This document shows positions 1 to 8,380 of a DNA stretch of 35,689 nt, piece by piece; the stretch's first letter is position 1; each line of letters opens with the position of its first letter. The position numbers were made by a program, and so were the translations under genes. Location: positions 1 to 35,689 of the IMG/VR virus record IMGVR_UViG_3300048809_000064; one strand, written 5' to 3'. The notes under the pieces were generated by a model that was given only the letters and a program-made list of their open reading frames with translations, was not told the DNA's origin and searched no databases. The stretch comes from a virus.

Positions 1-885
1 GAATCCCTGATTTCCTTGGTTACCTTGAGTTCCCTGAAAACCTTGGAATCCCTGATTTCCTTGGTTGCCCTGTGTTCCTTGGAAACCTTGGAATCCTTGG
101 TTGCCTTGATTACCTTGATAACCTTGAATACCCGATTGATTGCCTTGAAAACCTTGGAATCCCTGATTGCCTTGGTTGCCTTGAAAACCTTGCGTTCCTT
201 GGAAGCCTTGATTTCCTTGATTGCCTTGGAATCCCTGCATACCTTGGAATCCCTGATTTCCTTGATTGCCTTGAGTTCCCTGAAAACCTTGGAAGCCTTG
301 GTTGCCTTGAGTTCCTTGAAAGCCTTGGTCACCTTGATTTCCTTGCGAACCAACATCACCTTGGAATCCCTGATCGCCTTGGTTGCCTTGAAAACCAGCA
401 CCTTGATTACCTTGAGCGCCATCATTTCCTTGATTTCCTTGCGAACCTACATCACCTTGAAATCCCTGATCGCCTTGATTGCCATCATTTCCTTGAAATC
501 CTTGGTCACCCTGATTGCCTTGGAAACCAGCGCCTTGAACACCTTGATTTCCTTGGGTTCCATTTGTACCATCATTTCCTTGATTGCCTTGAACACCAGT
601 GGCTCCTTGATTGCCTTGTGTTCCAGCACCAATTGATCCTTGATTTCCTTGTGGCCCTTGTGGTCCACCATAAGCACCTTGATTTCCTTGATTTCCTTGT
701 GGTCCTTGTCCCCCACCGCCTCCACTACTTACAACTATTCCGCCAGGAGTTTCTCCATCAGATAAACGCAATACAGGAGTATATTGATCATAAAAAAGTC
801 TACCCTGTTCACCAATAAACACATTGGCGTTAGCTCCAGCAATCCTGCTGGACATAATTTTTTGCATATATAACGGACTCGACAT
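1..885 (-). CDS. collagen-like virion fibre protein (C-terminus cut by window edge)
   Basis: The minus-strand frame is open from an ATG at 885 to the window edge (295 codons seen). The first 60 or so residues form a non-repetitive head with the pattern RIAGANANVFIGEQGRLFYD and LRLSDGETPGG, a type I associate with structural proteins of marine and freshwater myoviruses. A Gly-rich linker (GGGGGQG) leads into a long Gly-X-Gln collagen-like repeat (GNQ, GFQ, GTQ, GDQ), with Gly at every third residue except a slip near codon 253 (GNQSGIQ). It is very poor in proline. Collagen-like phage repeats usually form trimeric fibre shafts; that role is inferred from the family. The highly repetitive DNA creates many false frames on both strands. 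Confidence 0.85.
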   Translation of the reverse strand, partial: MSSPLYMQKIMSSRIAGANANVFIGEQGRLFYDQYTPVLRLSDGETPGGIVVSSGGGGGQGPQGNQGNQGAYGGPQGPQGNQGSIGAGTQGNQGATGVQGNQGNDGTNGTQGNQGVQGAGFQGNQGDQGFQGNDGNQGDQGFQGDVGSQGNQGNDGAQGNQGAGFQGNQGDQGFQGDVGSQGNQGDQGFQGTQGNQGFQGFQGTQGNQGNQGFQGMQGFQGNQGNQGFQGTQGFQGNQGNQGFQGFQGNQSGIQGYQGNQGNQGFQGFQGTQGNQGNQGFQGFQGTQGNQGNQGF

Positions 886-891
886 TATGTA

Positions 892-1248
892 TTACTCTTC
901 TGGAAAATCATCATCCAAGACAACGGCTAATCCTGCGTTCTTTTTCAAAAGTTCTAATTCTTCTTCATCAGTGGGTTCAGCTTGCGCATTACAAGTACAT
1001 TCTCCTTCGCAATCACAAGTTTTATCATAAACAGAATCAACACCAGATAATTTCTTTAATAATTCAATCTTTTGTTGTAATGGTGGAACCATAACTTCAG
1101 TTTCATCCGATTTTATTGCAACATGGTCAACAAAATTATCTTCATTTCCACCAATATCATTTTTAGTTTTATCGGGGGATTCTTGTGCCATATCAATCAA
1201 ATCGGCAAGTTTTCTTAAAAAAACAGCAGCATCCATAAAATTCTCCAC
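892..1248 (-). CDS. small acidic virion-associated protein, function unknown
   Basis: A 118-residue acidic protein lying 6 bp upstream of the collagen-like fibre gene on the same strand. It opens with an amphipathic helix (DAAVFLRKLADLIDMA) and holds the phrase VPPLQQKIELLKKLSGV, which I associate with small proteins of T4-like aquatic phages. It has a Cys cluster (CDCEGECTCN) near residues 82-91 and a run of acidic residues at the C-terminus. SD-like GTGGAG precedes the ATG, and a GATAAATA late promoter lies 11 bp further upstream. Co-transcription with the fibre gene suggests a structural or assembly role, but the function is not recognised. Confidence 0.7.
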   Translation of the reverse strand: MENFMDAAVFLRKLADLIDMAQESPDKTKNDIGGNEDNFVDHVAIKSDETEVMVPPLQQKIELLKKLSGVDSVYDKTCDCEGECTCNAQAEPTDEEELELLKKNAGLAVVLDDDFPEE

Positions 1249-1258
1249 TCATTCTTAT

Positions 1259-1266
1259 TATTTATC
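1259..1266 (-). promoter_or_regulatory. T4-type late promoter (GATAAATA)
   Basis: The minus strand reads GATAAATA 11 bp before the ATG of the 118-residue gene. It is one mismatch from the T4 late consensus TATAAATA, and the same element precedes several other minus-strand structural genes here. Confidence 0.6.
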
Positions 1267-1329
1267 GTAATAAAGGTTTTATCTTGCTTCTTTAGTGAAG
1301 GTAATGTATAATTTAAATAGGGATTGGAA

Positions 1330-2292
1330 ATGAAACTTACTACTGAAAAATATATAGAAAAAGCAAAAGCCAGTCACAATGATACTTTTGACTATAGTGA
1401 AACTGTATATTTTGGTAGCCGAGACAAACTAAAAGTTATTTGTAAAATTCACGGTCTATTTGAACAATTTGCAAATAATCATTTGAGAGGGGCGGGGTGT
1501 CCTCAGTGTGCGTTAGTAAATAGGACTAAAAAATTATGTACCTTCATTGAAGAAGCAAATTTGATTTATAACGGCAAATTTTCGTATAAAAACTTTGTTT
1601 ATAACGGAGCGCACAAAAAAGGAATAATTATATGTAAAATACATGGAATATTTAAACAAATACCAGCATGGCATTTACAAGGGTTTGGCTGTCCAAAATG
1701 TAATCGAAATAGAAGATCAAAGAATGATCTTAAAACCACAGACCATTTTATTGCTAAATCCAAATTACGACACGGCAATACTTATGAATATGATTGCTCT
1801 GAATATAAAGGAACTGATATAAAGGTAAAAATTAAATGTAAGATACACGGAATATTTGAACAATATCCAACTAATCATTATTTTGGATATGGATGTCCTA
1901 TCTGTAAATCCTCTCATGGAGAAATAGCAATTCAAAAATTTTTAGAACAAAAAGCTATTTTTTATAAAAATGGATACATACTTCCAACTTGCAAATACAA
2001 AAAGGCATTACCATTTGATTTTGCAATATTTAACGGAAATAAATTACAGTTTCTAATAGAGTATCAAGGAAGACAACATTATTTGGCATCATCATTTGGA
2101 AGTAAAACATCTTCGCCAGAGCAAATGTTTGAAATTGTACAAATGAGAGATAAAATCAAAAAAGAATATTGTGTAGCTCAAAAAATTCCGTTATTGATAA
2201 TTCCATATTGGAACAAAAACATCATAGAAAATATCATTGATGATTTTATAAAAAGGACAAATGAAACATACAAAATTACAAATCAAGGATGA
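1330..2292 (+). CDS. free-standing homing endonuclease, zinc-repeat plus EDxHD/Vsr-like nuclease
   Basis: About 320 residues. The N-terminal two thirds hold three copies of a zinc-binding module of the form CKIHG.F.Q....H..G.GCP.C (around residues 35-60, 100-125 and 165-190), as in phage DUF723-type DNA-binding repeats. The C-terminal part (SSHGEIAIQKFL, then LPFDFAIFN, then FLIEYQGRQHY, then RDKIKKEYC) matches the EDxHD (Vsr-like) nuclease fold. ATG at 1330 is preferred because AGGGA lies 7 bp upstream; a TTG at 1324 is possible. It overlaps the start of uvsW by 32 bp, typical of an intergenic homing insertion. Confidence 0.8.
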   Translation: MKLTTEKYIEKAKASHNDTFDYSETVYFGSRDKLKVICKIHGLFEQFANNHLRGAGCPQCALVNRTKKLCTFIEEANLIYNGKFSYKNFVYNGAHKKGIIICKIHGIFKQIPAWHLQGFGCPKCNRNRRSKNDLKTTDHFIAKSKLRHGNTYEYDCSEYKGTDIKVKIKCKIHGIFEQYPTNHYFGYGCPICKSSHGEIAIQKFLEQKAIFYKNGYILPTCKYKKALPFDFAIFNGNKLQFLIEYQGRQHYLASSFGSKTSSPEQMFEIVQMRDKIKKEYCVAQKIPLLIIPYWNKNIIENIIDDFIKRTNETYKITNQG

Positions 2293-3718
2293 AGTGAATT
2301 GCCAATTTTTTGGTCTTCCTGCTGAAATCCGACGAGTTTTATACGATAAAAGTAAAATTTTTAACCCCGCAAATAGATTCATCCCTAGTGTGCGCTTGGG
2401 CAGGTGGTCAGGATGTATGTATTACTTCACGATGGCGGGGTCAACTTATATCAATCTGCTTGAACCAATTATTGAATATTTGGCTACACAAGATTATGAA
2501 GTGGAAATACAAGACCTTCGCACATATAATAGAGATTTTGAGTTTGAACCGATTGATAATAACTATTTGTCAAATTATGTTTGGCCGGAAAAACACGCGA
2601 TGGCTGGTCAACCAATCATTCTTCGTGATCATCAAACCGAAGCTGTCAATATATTTTTCAACGAACAACAAGCCATCAGTTGTTTACCAACAGCCAGTGG
2701 AAAAAGCTTAATTACGGCGGTTTTATCAAAGAAAATTGAAAAATATGGTCGTAGCATAGTTATTGTGCCAAGCAAAGATTTGATTACACAAACCGAAGAT
2801 TATTATCATATTTTAGGATTGGATGTAGGGGTATACTATGGTGATAGAAAAGACTTTTTCAAAACACATACTATTTGCACCTGGCAAAGTCTTGAAAAAT
2901 TACGACAATCACCAATAATGGTAGGAAATGATGAAGTTACATTCACTGATTTTATAGATGGAGTTGTAGCATTTATTTGTGACGAAGTTCACGGCGCTCG
3001 TGCTGAAAAATTAAGTAGTTTACTCACTGGTGAAATGGGAAAAATTCCTATTCGTTGGGGTATAAGCGGAACAATTCCAAAAGAACCACACGAAATAGTC
3101 AATCTTGTAATTGGTATTGGTGAAGTTGTTCATACTTTGGAAACATCCAGTTTGCAAGAGTTAGGTATTCTCAGTCAATGTGATGTAAAGATTATTCAAA
3201 TGGTTGATACACGAGAATTTACAAACTATCCAGCAGAATATTCTTATCTAGTTGGAGACGAAGACAGATTGGTGTATGTTGCCAATCTCATTACAAAAGC
3301 TTCGCTTACTGGTAATGTTTTAGTGTTGATTGGAAGAAAAGAAACTGGCAAAGTTTTACAAAGTATGATTCCTGGTAGTGTATTTTTATCGGGAGCAACA
3401 AAATCTAAAGATCGGCGTGAACATTATGATGAGGTTGCGATTAGTAATAGCAAAGTCATTATTGCAACATCGGGAATCGCGGCTGTTGGAATTGATATTC
3501 CTCGATTGAACCATCTGATAATTTTTGAAGCTGGAAAGAGTTTTGTTCGTACTATTCAAAGCGTGGGTAGAGCATTGCGTACAGCATTTGATAAGAATCA
3601 CGCAACCATTTGGGATATTTGCAGTACTTGTAGATTCTCTAAAAGACATTTAACCAACAGAAAAAAATTTTACAACGACCAAAAATTTCCATTTAATATT
3701 CAAAAAGTGCTTTACTAA
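2261..3718 (+). CDS. uvsW: UvsW-like RNA-DNA and DNA helicase
   Basis: A 485-residue SF2 helicase. Visible motifs are Walker A (PTASGKS near residue 145), the Walker B-type box DEVH (CDEVHGARA near 242), motif III (GISGTIP near 270) and motif VI (QSVGRALR near 440). The N-terminal domain (IPSVRLGRWSG) matches the T4 UvsW substrate-binding region. T4 UvsW unwinds R-loops and branched recombination intermediates and drives the switch from origin to recombination-dependent replication. It starts inside the preceding endonuclease gene with AAGGA as ribosome site. Length is close to T4 UvsW. Confidence 0.9.
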   Translation: MKHTKLQIKDEVNCQFFGLPAEIRRVLYDKSKIFNPANRFIPSVRLGRWSGCMYYFTMAGSTYINLLEPIIEYLATQDYEVEIQDLRTYNRDFEFEPIDNNYLSNYVWPEKHAMAGQPIILRDHQTEAVNIFFNEQQAISCLPTASGKSLITAVLSKKIEKYGRSIVIVPSKDLITQTEDYYHILGLDVGVYYGDRKDFFKTHTICTWQSLEKLRQSPIMVGNDEVTFTDFIDGVVAFICDEVHGARAEKLSSLLTGEMGKIPIRWGISGTIPKEPHEIVNLVIGIGEVVHTLETSSLQELGILSQCDVKIIQMVDTREFTNYPAEYSYLVGDEDRLVYVANLITKASLTGNVLVLIGRKETGKVLQSMIPGSVFLSGATKSKDRREHYDEVAISNSKVIIATSGIAAVGIDIPRLNHLIIFEAGKSFVRTIQSVGRALRTAFDKNHATIWDICSTCRFSKRHLTNRKKFYNDQKFPFNIQKVLY

Positions 3719-3723
3719 ATAGA

Positions 3724-3752
3724 TTGACTATATTTGTCAAAAGGGTTATACT
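3724..3752 (+). promoter_or_regulatory. sigma70-type early promoter
   Basis: TTGACT, a 17-bp spacer, then TATACT. The -10 box ends 6 bp before the ATG of the next gene, so the leader would be extremely short. Confidence 0.65.
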
Positions 3753-3758
3753 TATATT

Positions 3759-4280
3759 ATGCTTATCCTAAACGAAACAAATACTCCTGTAGATTTAAAT
3801 CTCATACCAAATCAGTGTGATATTTATTTTTGGGTGTTTGACAATTCGGCGGGAGCCAAAGATTATTTTTGCGTTCCACTTATTATGCTAGAAAGTTTTT
3901 ATGCCCCAACAATCAAATTACGATTAACCAGCAACACAACACGAAAAAATCCAAAACAGTATTTTATTAATGTTCCTGCTGATTATCAAATTTTGATTGG
4001 AGAGGCATCCACTGGAAATCTTGAAATCAATCCAGTCACAAGTTTAAGTGGACGAGGATTCAATGCTTTCACAACAAATCCACTATCAAGTTTCATGGCC
4101 GAATACTTTCAAGTGGATGTTGAAGATGTACTTCCATCCATAAAATGGTTTTTACCAAAAATGAAAACTGGTCAAATTTTATGTATTCCATTTGAAAATA
4201 TTCCCAAACCAAAATGTATTTACTTGGTTCGTGATATGCCAAAGTCCTTAGAAATAATTCAAAATACGAATGCGTGGTAA
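3759..4280 (+). CDS. conserved-looking phage protein, unknown function
   Basis: A 173-residue protein I do not recognise. It is mixed alpha/beta with no signal peptide or membrane segment. Distinct phrases are QCDIYFWVFDNSAGAKDYF near the start and LCIPFENIPKPKCIYLVRDMP near the end. It follows uvsW by 40 bp but has its own strong sigma70-like promoter, so it is probably expressed early. The TAA stop is followed by a convergent endonuclease gene on the other strand. Confidence 0.7.
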   Translation: MLILNETNTPVDLNLIPNQCDIYFWVFDNSAGAKDYFCVPLIMLESFYAPTIKLRLTSNTTRKNPKQYFINVPADYQILIGEASTGNLEINPVTSLSGRGFNAFTTNPLSSFMAEYFQVDVEDVLPSIKWFLPKMKTGQILCIPFENIPKPKCIYLVRDMPKSLEIIQNTNAW

Positions 4281-4317
4281 ATGATCCGTTAGCTATTCTT
4301 GTAGCCACCATTTTGAC

Positions 4318-4942
4318 TTACAAAATTTTCTTTTTAAATTCTGTTTTTGGAGAATAATGATGACCTTTGTTGGATTTTGAAATTTTATCTTTTGTTTCTT
4401 GAGATAATTTTTTACCAATTTTTGGATTATTTTGAAATCTAAATTTTTGAGCGTCGGACATTTTCTTTTTAACTTCATCTGATCTACGGCCATGACCACC
4501 TTTATTTCCCAATGCATTTTGATTACCTTTTTTAGATTCGGCCATTTTTTGTCTAGTAATCTCTGACATATTTTGTCTTGTTATTGACATTTGTTTTCGA
4601 GATTCATCCGAATGTTTATATCCACTCACACCGTCACCGCCACTAGTTCTATTACGAAGGTTTCCAGTTTTTATGTCAATACGACCATATAGATGAATAA
4701 GTAATATCTCAAGTTGAAGGGCATCTGCTTCATTCATATTTTTTAGATAAAATTTGGATTTGGTTTTTATCTTTTGGAACTGCGATTCCTTTTGGATGTT
4801 GTTTTTCAAATGCACGACGATTTTTTCCTTTACCAATATAATAAGGAGTTCCAATATCTCCATATTTTGATTTCTTAAAACGTAGATATTGATACACATA
4901 AAAAATTTTTTCTTGAGAAAATATGGCAGAATAAATATTCAT
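4318..4942 (-). pseudogene. GIY-YIG homing endonuclease, frameshifted
   Basis: Two overlapping minus-strand frames together give one GIY-YIG (Seg-like) endonuclease. The first (4942 to 4730) has FYVYQYLR, then GTPYYIGKGKNRRAFEKQH and VPKDKNQIQIL. The second (ending at 4318) continues with LKNMNEADALQLEILLIHLYGRID and a C-terminal tail of short DNA-binding repeats (HSDESRKQMS, ITRQKMAES, SDEVKKKMS, SQETKDKIS) of the NUMOD type. The switch falls at a run of six A near 4742-4750; removing one A restores a single frame. Either a real inactivating indel or a homopolymer sequencing error. The start has a strong AAGGAGG site and a late promoter upstream. Confidence 0.75.
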
Positions 4943-5002
4943 AGCTGATTGCCTCCTTGGGCATTAGAGCAGTTGGATGTTTCTGCATCGCGAACTGCAT
5001 AT

Positions 5003-5011
5003 GTATTTATC
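5003..5011 (-). promoter_or_regulatory. late promoter (GATAAATAC)
   Basis: The minus strand reads GATAAATAC about 60 bp upstream of the GIY-YIG gene start. It matches the T4 late motif at seven of eight core positions. Confidence 0.5.
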
Positions 5012-5047
5012 GTTGACATAGCAAAAATAAGAGAGTAATATACAGAT

Positions 5048-5536
5048 ATGGGAACAAAATCTAAACGCGATTACAATGATCCACTATCAATATGGAATAT
5101 AATGGCGGCGGCAGATAAAAAAGATTATGATTATTATGACAGACTTAATGACGATCAAAAAAAAGAATTTAGTCCTTACCTAATAATGCGATGGTTTTCC
5201 AATGTCGATGGTAATGGTGATATTTCAAAATATTATATTATTGCTGTAAATGAATTTGTAAATAATTGTTTGTGGGATATAAGTAAACATAAAAAATTAT
5301 CGTGGCTTTGCATATGTTTTTCAAGTCCAAATGTAGGAAAGCAAAAACATGGATGGCTTGGGGCGGCAAAAGGAAAAAAGACAAATACACTCAAAAACAA
5401 GATAATGGAATTATTGCCCAACACCAAAGAAAGTGATATAGATTTATTAATGAAAGTTCATACTACGGAAGAGATAAAAGAATGGTTGAAACTACAGTGC
5501 GGGATAGAAGAAAAATCGCTAAAACTCCTGGCGTAA
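5048..5536 (+). CDS. 62: DNA polymerase clamp-loader small subunit (gp62-like)
   Basis: A 162-residue protein. The layout DPLSIWNIMAAADKK, then FSPYLIMRWFS, then YYIIAVNEFVNNCLWDISKHKKLSWLC, then a C-terminal helix SDIDLLMKVHTTEEIKEW follows the gp62 clamp-loader A family of T4-like phages (compare PYxxNRxLS and ANEMN in cyanophage homologues, from memory). gp62 works with the gp44 ATPase to load the gp45 sliding clamp. It is shorter than T4 gp62 but near the length in aquatic T4-like phages. Assignment rests on pattern memory, not a search. Confidence 0.65.
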   Translation: MGTKSKRDYNDPLSIWNIMAAADKKDYDYYDRLNDDQKKEFSPYLIMRWFSNVDGNGDISKYYIIAVNEFVNNCLWDISKHKKLSWLCICFSSPNVGKQKHGWLGAAKGKKTNTLKNKIMELLPNTKESDIDLLMKVHTTEEIKEWLKLQCGIEEKSLKLLA

Positions 5537-6255
5537 AAAAGGTAAAAATTCCACTGGCTCCAGCAGTTCTTGGGAAACGTGGAGCATTTCCTTGCAATTA
5601 TTGTGGTAAAATATTCTCAACTGAAAAAATTGTCATCAACCATATGTGTGAGCAACGACGAAGATTTCAACAAAAGGATACTGCATTTGCCAGATTTGGA
5701 TGTGAAGCATTTATTACGATCTATCAAACAATTTCTGGAAAGGATGCAAAGAAAACAGAAGAAGATTTTAGAAAGAGTACATTGTACCTTGCATGTATGC
5801 GATGGGGACATTTTGTAGTGGATATCAAATGTTTTCAACCAAAGCAATATCTACATTGGTTACTAAAACGAAATATTCCAATTGACAACTGGGATAATGA
5901 TCAAATTTATGATTGTTGGTTGCAAGATTATGTCTTCATTGAACCAGCGTGGGATGCGTTTGAACGTTCCATAAAGAATATGATAGCGTGGGGTGAAGAA
6001 ACTTCTCAACCCTATGAAAATTATTTCAAAACGGCCGGAACTGCAAGAATTATTACTGATATTAGAAAAATTGCTGTGAGTGGGTGGTCTGTTTTTAGTA
6101 GTGACTCTGGAAAAACTTGGGTTGGTGAATTGGAACTAGGAGATTGGAATTTAGTTTTGGCGTGGCTAAATCCGGATCGTTGGGCAATTCAACTTACAAA
6201 ATATCCAGTAGAAGTTGAAAAGTTTTCAAAAATGTGTAAAGAAGCTGGTTTATAA
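5482..6255 (+). CDS. C2H2 zinc-finger protein of unknown function
   Basis: 257 residues overlapping the clamp-loader gene by 55 bp in another frame. The basic N-terminus (KTPGVKKVKIPLAP) is followed by a zinc finger CNYCGKIFSTEKIVINHMC near residues 38-56. The rest is Trp- and Phe-rich and probably alpha-helical, with no family I can name. The next gene starts on its stop codon (TAATG), so the genes are translationally coupled. Position among replication genes suggests a DNA transaction role, which is inference only. Confidence 0.7.
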   Translation: MVETTVRDRRKIAKTPGVKKVKIPLAPAVLGKRGAFPCNYCGKIFSTEKIVINHMCEQRRRFQQKDTAFARFGCEAFITIYQTISGKDAKKTEEDFRKSTLYLACMRWGHFVVDIKCFQPKQYLHWLLKRNIPIDNWDNDQIYDCWLQDYVFIEPAWDAFERSIKNMIAWGEETSQPYENYFKTAGTARIITDIRKIAVSGWSVFSSDSGKTWVGELELGDWNLVLAWLNPDRWAIQLTKYPVEVEKFSKMCKEAGL

Positions 6256-6821
6256 TGCACACAGATATTGACATTGATTTTGCTGATCGTAACGAAATTC
6301 TATCGTTCATTGATTATACTTCTGCTATACTTGAAGATGGGGTGAAACACAATACAGGAATTTACGCGACGGCCATTCCACAGAATCCAATAACAGGATT
6401 TGCAAGTATCAATTACAAAAAAGCCGAAGACCTTGGATATTTTAAGTTGGATTTGCTAAACCAATCGGTCTATAAATTGGTGAAGACTCCAACTCATTTA
6501 GAGCAACTTTTAGAAAAAGAACCCAATTGGAGTAAACTACGAGATAAAAATTTTGTTGGCAAGCTAGTTCATATCGGAAATTATGCAGATATGATTCAGC
6601 ATCTTCCAGAACCGATTGATAGTATTGAAAAACTTTCAATGTTTTTATCTATCATTAGACCTGGAAAGAAACATCTCCAAGGATTGCCTTGGAACATTAT
6701 TGAAAAAACAGTATGGGATCGCGAAGATGTTGATGGTTATTCATTCAAACGATCACACGCTCTTTCGTATAGTATTTTAGTAACACTACATATGGCAATT
6801 TTAGAAGAACAGGGAGTGTAG
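6255..6821 (+). CDS. miniature DNA polymerase III alpha (DnaE-like) protein
   Basis: 188 residues with three motifs of bacterial C-family polymerases in the correct order: DIDIDFADRNEI at residues 4-15 (compare PDFDIDF, which carries catalytic aspartates in DnaE), LGYFKLDLLNQSVY near 60-75 (compare LIKFDFLGLRTL), and GYSFKRSHALSYSIL near 165-180 (compare YGFNKSHAAAYALVSY). Full DnaE exceeds 1,000 residues, so this is a strongly reduced derivative. It overlaps the zinc-finger gene by one base. It ends at UAG, and the next gene continues in the same frame after one sense codon, so amber readthrough would fuse the two. Activity is unknown. Confidence 0.6.
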   Translation: MHTDIDIDFADRNEILSFIDYTSAILEDGVKHNTGIYATAIPQNPITGFASINYKKAEDLGYFKLDLLNQSVYKLVKTPTHLEQLLEKEPNWSKLRDKNFVGKLVHIGNYADMIQHLPEPIDSIEKLSMFLSIIRPGKKHLQGLPWNIIEKTVWDREDVDGYSFKRSHALSYSILVTLHMAILEEQGV

Positions 6822-6824
6822 ATT

Positions 6825-7031
6825 ATGGAATTTTCTCGGTGTAAAGTAACAGCGAAAAAGATGAACGATCATCGCTGTAAGAATCAACGCACAGGCGTAA
6901 TGATTGTGATGGAAGACTTCCGATGTAAAAATCTAAGTAATCAGAATGTACTTGAAATTGAAGATAGCCGATGCAATAGAATTGGGGTGAAGACGGAAGA
7001 CCCTCGATGCCAGAATCTTCGTAATTGGTAA
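6825..7031 (+). CDS. small cysteine-repeat protein
   Basis: 68 residues built from five degenerate repeats of the form D/E-x-R-C-K/N-N (FSRCK, HRCKN, FRCKN, SRCNR, PRCQN), 13-17 residues apart and each with one Cys. The repeats keep frame, which supports real coding. GGGAG lies upstream of the ATG. It follows the DnaE-like gene in frame (UAG, one codon, ATG). I do not recognise the family; the Cys spacing would allow metal binding or disulfide links. Confidence 0.55.
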   Translation: MEFSRCKVTAKKMNDHRCKNQRTGVMIVMEDFRCKNLSNQNVLEIEDSRCNRIGVKTEDPRCQNLRNW

Positions 7032-7043
7032 AAGGAAACAGAA

Positions 7044-7511
7044 ATGATAATATCAGAAAAATGGGATAGAAAGTATCTTGAGTTGGCAAAATATATTGCT
7101 AATGCATGGTCAAAAGACCCATCTACAAAAGTTGGGGCGGTATTGGTAAACTATGAACATAAACGAGAATTTCTTGGATACAATGGATTTCCTTATGGTG
7201 TTGATGATAGTGAAGAACGCTATAATGATCGTGAATTGAAATACAAACTTGTAGTTCATGCTGAAGTTAACGCGATTTTGAAAGCTGGTATGTTAGCTAA
7301 AGGATCAACGCTGTATGTTTATCCAAGTTTTTCACTTCCACCGATTTGCGATAGCTGTGCAAAATTAGCAATTCAAAGTGGAGTAAAAGAAGTAGTTGGT
7401 TATCTTGCTGATCCTAACGATCCACGAGTAAAAAGATGGGCAGAGTCAATTGCTCTTTCAGCAATGATGTTCAACGAAGCAGGAATCACCTGGAGAGGTT
7501 TAGAAGAATGA
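7044..7511 (+). CDS. dCMP (deoxycytidylate) deaminase
   Basis: 155 residues of the cytidine/deoxycytidylate deaminase fold. The zinc site is visible as HAEVNAI (catalytic Glu) near residue 74 and PPICDSCAK near 100-108 (two zinc Cys; Ile replaces the usual first Cys-flanking residue). The N-terminal KWDRKYLELAKYIANAWSKDPSTKVGA is typical of the family. It converts dCMP to dUMP, feeding thymidylate synthesis by the ThyX encoded 100 bp downstream. A 4-bp overlap links it to the next small gene. Confidence 0.88.
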   Translation: MIISEKWDRKYLELAKYIANAWSKDPSTKVGAVLVNYEHKREFLGYNGFPYGVDDSEERYNDRELKYKLVVHAEVNAILKAGMLAKGSTLYVYPSFSLPPICDSCAKLAIQSGVKEVVGYLADPNDPRVKRWAESIALSAMMFNEAGITWRGLEE

Positions 7512-7609
7512 ATTGGAACGCTTTAAGTTGTATCATTGACGCCTTCATATTTACTCTATTGATAATCTGGATGACATTAGATAGATGTAATATTTACTTT
7601 AGAAAATAA
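7508..7609 (+). CDS. 33-residue single-pass membrane peptide
   Basis: The ATG overlaps the stop of the deaminase gene (ATGA). The product starts MNWNALSCIID, followed by a hydrophobic helix (AFIFTLLIIWMTL) and a basic tail (RCNIYFRK). It sits between dCMP deaminase and thyX in a tightly packed operon. Coding status rests on the overlap and on the clear membrane helix; function unknown. Confidence 0.5.
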   Translation: MNWNALSCIIDAFIFTLLIIWMTLDRCNIYFRK

Positions 7610-7618
7610 GGATGAGAA

Positions 7619-8380
7619 ATGAAAATTATTAAACAGTCAGTACTTATTAAAAATACTGAATGGCTAACACGAGCATTACAAGGCATTGAATACGCCGCAA
7701 GAATCAGCCACCGTTCAGAAGACGGTCAAACAGAAAGTTCCGCTGAAAAATTTATACAAACAGTAGTCATTGATCGCGGAGATTGGTCAGTAGTTGAACA
7801 CGTCCATGCTCAAGTAGAATTTGTAGTTGATCGTGGAATTACTCACGAAATTGTTCGTCATAGACTCTTTTCGTATACGCAGGAAAGTACAAGATTTGTA
7901 AATTACAAAAAGAAAATGCCTCCGCTATTCATCTATCCTCAAGTTGGTGTAGAATGCCCACATTGCTTGGCTGGAGACGAACCAGCAAAAAGACGAATTG
8001 GCTTTGATATTTGGGAACACTATATTGATAATCCAATCAAGGGTTTATATCCAGAAACTATTCCATGCGTATATAACAATGCTTGGCTGGATACAATTAA
8101 TCAAGATGAAATTGCATACAAACAATTACTTGATGATGGATGGCGACCACAAGAGGCCCGATCTGTTTTGCCAAACGCATTGAGTAGTAAGCTTTTAATG
8201 ACCGGAAATTTAAGAAATTGGCGACACTTTTTTCTAATGCGTAGCACAAAGCAAGCTCATCCACAAATGCGAGAAGTTGTAATTCCACTTCTTGCACAAT
8301 TCAAGGAATTGGTTCCAGTATTGTTTGACGATATCAATCCAGATTCTTCGCAAATTGAAAATGTAAGGAAAGGTGGATAA
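7619..8380 (+). CDS. thyX: flavin-dependent thymidylate synthase ThyX
   Basis: 253 residues with the ThyX signature RHRLFSYTQESTRF (RHRxxSxxxxSxR class) near residues 80-93, preceded by VEHVHAQVEFVVDRG. The C-terminal block SSKLLMTGNLRNWRHFFLMR is also typical. ThyX makes dTMP from dUMP using methylenetetrahydrofolate, FAD and NADPH. With dCMP deaminase upstream it completes a dCMP to dTMP route. AAGGA lies upstream of the ATG, and the stop overlaps the next start (TAATGG). Confidence 0.95.
   Translation: MKIIKQSVLIKNTEWLTRALQGIEYAARISHRSEDGQTESSAEKFIQTVVIDRGDWSVVEHVHAQVEFVVDRGITHEIVRHRLFSYTQESTRFVNYKKKMPPLFIYPQVGVECPHCLAGDEPAKRRIGFDIWEHYIDNPIKGLYPETIPCVYNNAWLDTINQDEIAYKQLLDDGWRPQEARSVLPNALSSKLLMTGNLRNWRHFFLMRSTKQAHPQMREVVIPLLAQFKELVPVLFDDINPDSSQIENVRKGG

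Noticed and set aside
16-818. Long plus- and minus-strand open frames rich in Leu, Ser or Lys/Glu over the collagen-like gene
   Set aside because: They are shadows of the 3-bp periodic Gly-X-Gln repeat; only the minus-strand frame starting at 885 has a sensible head domain and repeat.
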